DNA of 64,000 bases from Macrotrachela quadricornifera (taxonomy: Eukaryota; Rotifera; Eurotatoria; Philodinida; Philodinidae): assembly GCA_022393335.1 (NCBI GenBank), contig JAJEKB010021128.1, positions 1-64,000 on the forward strand, given 5' to 3'. A program made the position numbers and the translations under genes. The notes under the pieces were generated by a model, which saw nothing but the letters and a program-made list of their open reading frames with translations, searched no databases and was not told the origin of the DNA. Positions 59,961 through 64,000 of the stretch are shown here, piece by piece (positions within the stretch are counted from its first letter, which is position 1; each line of letters begins with the position of its first letter).

Positions 59961-61742
59961 ATGAGAAAAACAACACCGTTGTTGGATTTATTTCTCATAT
60001 TGACCATATCTTTTGTCTGTTTATGTCAACAAGATGTATACAGTGATACGTGGGTAGCTGTCGATGGTCTTGGCCGGACACTACCCAATATTACACAAGT
60101 TGGACCACCGCGTGCTAATCGTACGGTAGGAATTTTTTACTTCTTAACTTTGGGTAATGATGGAGTATCCAATGGACCGTATGATGTATCAAAAATTCTC
60201 AAAGCACATCCTGAAGCGCTTTATAATCTGACCGATCCTAATTGGGGACCACTCTATGGATCTCATCATTGGGGTGAAAGTCTTTTTGGTTATTATGTTA
60301 TTGATGATGATTTTATTCTGCGTAAACATGCATCTATGATTGTTAATGCTGGTGTCGATGTTATTATTTTTGATGTTTCAAATGGTGTAACCTATCGAAA
60401 TAGTTATCAGAAGCTTTGTGCTATTTATACTGATATTCGAGCTAAAGGTGGACGAACACCACAAATTGCTTTTCTTTGTCCCTTCGGTAATCCAGGAGAT
60501 ATTGGAAGAAATACAGCACGAGCAGTATATCAAGATTTGTATGCTAATGGATCCTATTCTGATCTTTGGTTTCGATGGAAGGGTAAACCACTGATGTTAG
60601 CCGATCCAACATATGTTGATGATGATATTCGTCAATTTTTTACTTTACGCCGTAATATTGCTCCTTACAATCAAGGTCCAACCGGACCTGATCAATGGGC
60701 ATGGCTGGAGATTTATCCTCAACATGTCTATCCAAATAATGATGGTGAGAAAGAAGAGGTAGCCGTCGGTGTTGCACAGAATTATAATACCATACAATAC
60801 AATAGTACAGCACCAATGAGCTGGCCAGGTGCTTTTGGTCGTAGTTATCATAATAATTCTATGGATAATCGAACTGATGCAGTTAATTGGGGTTTAAATT
60901 TTGCTGAACAATGGCAACGTGCATTGCAAATCGATCCACTTTTTATTTATGTTACCGGATGGAATGAATGGACAGCAGGAAAATATGACGCATGGAGTAG
61001 ATGGGTAGCTCCACCAGTGATATTTGTTGATGAGTTTATTCAAGAATTTAGTCGTGATATTGAACCAATGGCAGGAGGTCATGGAGATAATTATTATTAT
61101 CAACTAGTGGATTATGTTCGACGTTATAAAGGAGTTCGACCGTTGACTCCTGTTAAACCAAGTCCTATTGTCATAGATGGTAATTTTAATGATTGGACAC
61201 CTGTACAACCCCGTTTTACAACAGATCCAGGAACACCTGTGTGGCGTAACTATCGTGGCTATGGAAAAGCTGGCCCTTATGTTAATTATACTGGTCGTAA
61301 TGACATTGTTGAAGCTAAAGTGAGTTATAATACAGATAATGTTTATTTTTATGTTCGTACGAATAATCTCACGACGAATTATACTGATCCTAATTGGATG
61401 CTATTATTTCTTAATATCGATGCTAATTACAGTACTGGTTGGTTAGGCTACGATTTTGTTATCAATCGAGCTGTTCAATCGTCGCAAAAAACATCTCTTG
61501 AACGTAATAGTGGTAGTAATAGATATGTATGGACAAAAGTGGCTGATATATCCTATGCTATGCGAGGTACAGAACTTGAATTAATGATATTTCGACGATT
61601 GTTAAATATTTCATCGTCTTTTCTTACAATCGATTTCAAATGGGCGGACAATATTCAACAAGATGGTACATGGAGTGATTTTACACTCAATGGAGATGCA
61701 GCTCCACCTGATCGATTCAACTTTCGTGCACAATTAAATTAA
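59961..61742 (+). CDS. Secreted GH71/GH99-like glycosidase with C-terminal CBM-like domain
   Basis: An intronless gene of 593 residues. A signal peptide covers about residues 1-24 (hydrophobic run LLDLFLILTISFVCLC). The next 400 or so residues have the pattern of the GH71/GH99-like endo-acting hydrolases seen mostly in bacteria: NRTVGIFYFLTLGN, GYYVIDDDFILRKHASMI, GVDVIIFDVSNG, WKGKPLMLADP, FIYVTGWNEWTAG with a likely catalytic Glu, and VDEFIQEFSRDIEP. Residues from about 400 to the end begin VIDGNFNDW and resemble a CBM9-type sugar-binding sandwich. Several N-glycosylation sequons are present. Secretion and domain content suggest digestion of environmental polysaccharide; the substrate is unknown. 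Lack of introns in an intron-rich genome and the bacterial-type family suggest horizontal acquisition (inference). Confidence 0.85.
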   Translation: MRKTTPLLDLFLILTISFVCLCQQDVYSDTWVAVDGLGRTLPNITQVGPPRANRTVGIFYFLTLGNDGVSNGPYDVSKILKAHPEALYNLTDPNWGPLYGSHHWGESLFGYYVIDDDFILRKHASMIVNAGVDVIIFDVSNGVTYRNSYQKLCAIYTDIRAKGGRTPQIAFLCPFGNPGDIGRNTARAVYQDLYANGSYSDLWFRWKGKPLMLADPTYVDDDIRQFFTLRRNIAPYNQGPTGPDQWAWLEIYPQHVYPNNDGEKEEVAVGVAQNYNTIQYNSTAPMSWPGAFGRSYHNNSMDNRTDAVNWGLNFAEQWQRALQIDPLFIYVTGWNEWTAGKYDAWSRWVAPPVIFVDEFIQEFSRDIEPMAGGHGDNYYYQLVDYVRRYKGVRPLTPVKPSPIVIDGNFNDWTPVQPRFTTDPGTPVWRNYRGYGKAGPYVNYTGRNDIVEAKVSYNTDNVYFYVRTNNLTTNYTDPNWMLLFLNIDANYSTGWLGYDFVINRAVQSSQKTSLERNSGSNRYVWTKVADISYAMRGTELELMIFRRLLNISSSFLTIDFKWADNIQQDGTWSDFTLNGDAAPPDRFNFRAQLN

Positions 61743-62462
61743 CAATGACAACTATTAAAATATAAAACTCTTTTCATATTTTTTCAATCTAATTAGATGT
61801 GGAAGATAATAATATCGTCTAGTAGAATATGTAATCTTTTTTGTTTCTACTTTGAAAAAATAAAATTTTATGGAAACGAAATAGAGAATAAAAAAGTTCT
61901 CTCCTTCTCATACTGTACTGCACAAGCATCACATAGTATTCATGTATATCGATTTTTTGAGTATTTCAATCCTAGCATCGTCACTTACTCAGTAAATTTA
62001 AAATTTCTTTTCGCAATTTTGTTTTTATTTTCTCGTAGAAAACAAAGTTCATCAATTATACTCATCACATTTTTTGTGTTCAACCATTATTCTTATCCTT
62101 TAGCGATATTCTACCTCATAAATAACTCGAACCGATTGTCATTTGATGAAAACTGAAATGCTACATTATTTGTATCTCTCATTTAATGATGAAAAAAGAA
62201 TTTTCCTATATGAATGTCCGATAATTTAACATTTCTTTTACAACAGCTGACCTATATGATTGACTACTACTTACATCTTTTTAATCATATCACTCAGTGA
62301 AAATTATTTGACAGACATCTGATGACCATCATCATAAATACGTTGCAATTATGCAATTATTTATTTAATTCTTCGGAATTTGTCAGAGCTATGTGTGCTT
62401 CAATGTTTATTATGAACTTTATTTAAAACAAAAAAACCAACATGACAAGAACAACCTGTTAA
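61743..62462. other. Intergenic, no gene seen
   Basis: Space between convergent genes, holding their 3' ends. The 119-codon plus-strand frame at 61797-62156 has an aromatic-rich, motif-free translation and is not called. Confidence 0.4.
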
Positions 62463-62903
62463 CTAATGTGCCTTGTTCAGTTGAGGTTTTCGATGGTTTG
62501 CATAGTTGTAGGGAGAAACTCGCTCTTCATAATGAAGATGTGGTCCAGTTGATCTTCCTGTATTTCCACTCTTAGCAATTACATCGCCTGCTTTAACACT
62601 TTGTCCACCCTTAACTAGTTTCTGGCTCAAATGTGCATATAGTTGACGAACTTTATCCGGTGATTCAATGACGATATGAGTGCCATAATCTGAACCCCAG
62701 TTCAAATCTTTCACTGTGCCACTGACTGTAGCGTGAACATTAGTTCCAACTGGACATGCATAATCATCTCCAGTGTGATAACCAGCAGCCCAACTACCAG
62801 CTTTGCCAAATGGAGTAGTAACTTTTTTGCCTGGAAGAGGCTCATGAGCAAAGACTACCACACAAAAAACAAGGAGTGAAAAGAAATAGAGATAGTTCGA
62901 CAT
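62463..62903 (-). CDS. Secreted M23 (lysostaphin-type) peptidase, bacterial origin likely
   Basis: An intronless gene of 146 residues. The signal peptide is about residues 1-19, with cleavage after VVVFA. The mature part is a single LytM/M23 domain with zinc ligands His43 and Asp47 (GYHTGDDYACPVG) and His124 in PHLHYEE, plus the catalytic His122 and the conserved YAHLS (His91). M23 enzymes cut peptide cross-bridges of bacterial cell walls. The sequence pattern (SWAAGYHTGDDY, YGTHIVIES, SGNTGRSTGPHLHYE) is very like endolysin-type M23 proteins of actinobacteria and their phages. A rotifer signal peptide, the absence of introns and an intact active site suggest a domesticated antibacterial or digestive enzyme acquired by transfer (inference). 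It is convergent with the glycosidase gene. Confidence 0.9.
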   Translation of the reverse strand: MSNYLYFFSLLVFCVVVFAHEPLPGKKVTTPFGKAGSWAAGYHTGDDYACPVGTNVHATVSGTVKDLNWGSDYGTHIVIESPDKVRQLYAHLSQKLVKGGQSVKAGDVIAKSGNTGRSTGPHLHYEERVSPYNYANHRKPQLNKAH

Positions 62904-64000
62904 CTTTTTTTTTCAATTCATTGAAAAACAAATTGACGTTTAGTTTTTATATGATCGATACGAGAGAAGAAAAAGGTGGGATTATAAAGTATGATTGGTT
63001 TTTCTTTTTTAAGATTGTTTTGCTTAAATCGATGAGAGTATAAAACAGACGTGCATTCTCGCTAGGGTGTGAAAAAGAACCGATGTTATAAGGGTAAAAG
63101 TTTGTGAGAGTGTTTTCTTCTCAGTCTCATTGTTATTCTCTCACCTCTTCTCAGTTTCACCTTCTCCGTTGATCAATTATCTTAACGTTTCCATTGATGG
63201 AATTCTTTTCTCAGTGCCGAAACTATGTTTTGTTCTATTTACCTCCTTTTCAGTACAAAATGAAGCCAGTAACATATTATCATAGCTGCTAGAAGCGGAG
63301 AAGTGGAATCATGATAATTAATTGATCTATCCAACTGGTTCTATGTATTTGAAAACGGAAAAGACCGTTCGCTCGGATTCTATATGCATTTCAACAAGAA
63401 GTCTTTAGGAAAATCTTAAAAGCGATGGAATTTCTTCAATAGAAACGACAGAATCAATTCAATATGTGAGAATGTGAGTGCGGGAATATATGAGATAAAG
63501 AGACGGTCACATCCAGCTTTCCTGCCCACGATGTTTTCCACAGATCATTTGCGTGCATCTCTTTTTTTGTCAATAAAAAAACTCCAAATATGAGTGAAGT
63601 TTTCGTTTTATTGACAATCATATTAAGATTTTTTTTAAGTTGGAATTAAGATGAAACTTACAAGTCGTAGCGGCAAAAATACATTTCCTGCTCGTGAACT
63701 TTCAGGCTTAGTAGATTCCAACGATGATGCAATTTTATAACCAACACTTTGCCGACCCGCTATCGTTGAAGTTCTATACGGTTGGAAAAAATATTATTCC
63801 AGGAAGATAACACCATTATTTTGAATAGAGTAAGTGATGAATTTTATACCAAATGAAAGTCCATGAAAAACGAAATTTATTGATACTAAACAGTAGAGGT
63901 TATGGAGACTTTTGTTAATTAAACTTTCGAAAACTATGATATGTCAGCGACATAAACGAAGAGAAAAGTTATCTTCGAAGTGAATTTCAAATTAAATGTG
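62904..64000. other. Window end, no gene seen
   Basis: The upstream region of the M23 gene followed by about 1 kb of sequence slightly less AT-rich than average. No exon, RNA gene or repeat was recognised. A gene continuing beyond the window cannot be excluded. Confidence 0.35.

Noticed and set aside
61797..62156. 119-codon plus-strand open frame downstream of the glycosidase
   Set aside because: There is no motif; it lies in the 3' flank between convergent genes and its aromatic-rich content is expected from AT-rich DNA.

Overview
The window looks like nuclear DNA of a bdelloid rotifer; genus and species cannot be fixed from it. It is very AT-rich. Protein-coding genes are split by GT-AG introns, mostly about 40-70 nt. 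Several families known to be expanded in bdelloids occur together: ADP-ribosyltransferase plus kinesin-light-chain-type TPR proteins, orphan rhodopsin-like receptors, an F-box/LRR-like relic, and intronless genes of bacterial type. Exon boundaries given here were worked out by hand from splice sites and reading phase. For each spliced gene called complete, exon lengths sum to a whole number of codons.

Layout. 1-7.3 kb: a ten-exon type II membrane protein with a Ser/Thr-rich stalk (minus strand) and an intact orphan receptor (minus). 8-9 kb: a dead mariner-type transposon. 12.3-13.9 kb: a two-exon type II glycosyltransferase-like protein. 15.6-16.2 kb: a UBC-fold protein (minus). 16.5-19.2 kb: a small TA-flanked MITE, a coding relic and a hAT-like element with a nested palindrome. 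20.4-21.6 kb: a core-1 beta-1,3-galactosyltransferase. 23.8-24.5 kb: a broken F-box/LRR-like gene. 25.6-28.1 kb: an inverted-repeat composite around an orphaned coding tail, then a 707-bp fold-back element with a 10-bp target duplication. 28.8-32.8 kb: a 1333-residue ADP-ribosyltransferase/TPR protein. 35.3-37.4 kb: its decayed relative. 38.7-39.7 kb: a neuronal-calcium-sensor protein. 40 kb: a piggyBac transposase relic and a 60-residue protein with an acylation-type N-terminus. 42.2-46 kb: a nest of at least six repeat elements, one a TTAA-flanked piggyBac-type element. 46.3-47.2 kb: a damaged receptor. 48.5-51.4 kb: a calpain of the CAPN15/SOL type. 52-59 kb: a complete 30-exon proteasome activator PA200 (PSME4). 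60-62.9 kb: two intronless secreted-enzyme genes of bacterial type, a GH71/99-like glycosidase and an M23 peptidase.

How the genes relate. There is no operon logic. Two loose themes stand out. One is surface and secretory glycobiology: the mucin-like stalk protein, two Golgi-type glycosyltransferases and the secreted glycosidase. The other is protein turnover: the UBC-fold protein, the calpain and PA200, the last two adjacent and in the same orientation. The intact and decayed ART-TPR copies 2.5 kb apart, and the near-identical TPR blocks inside the intact copy, suggest a family that duplicates and changes quickly.
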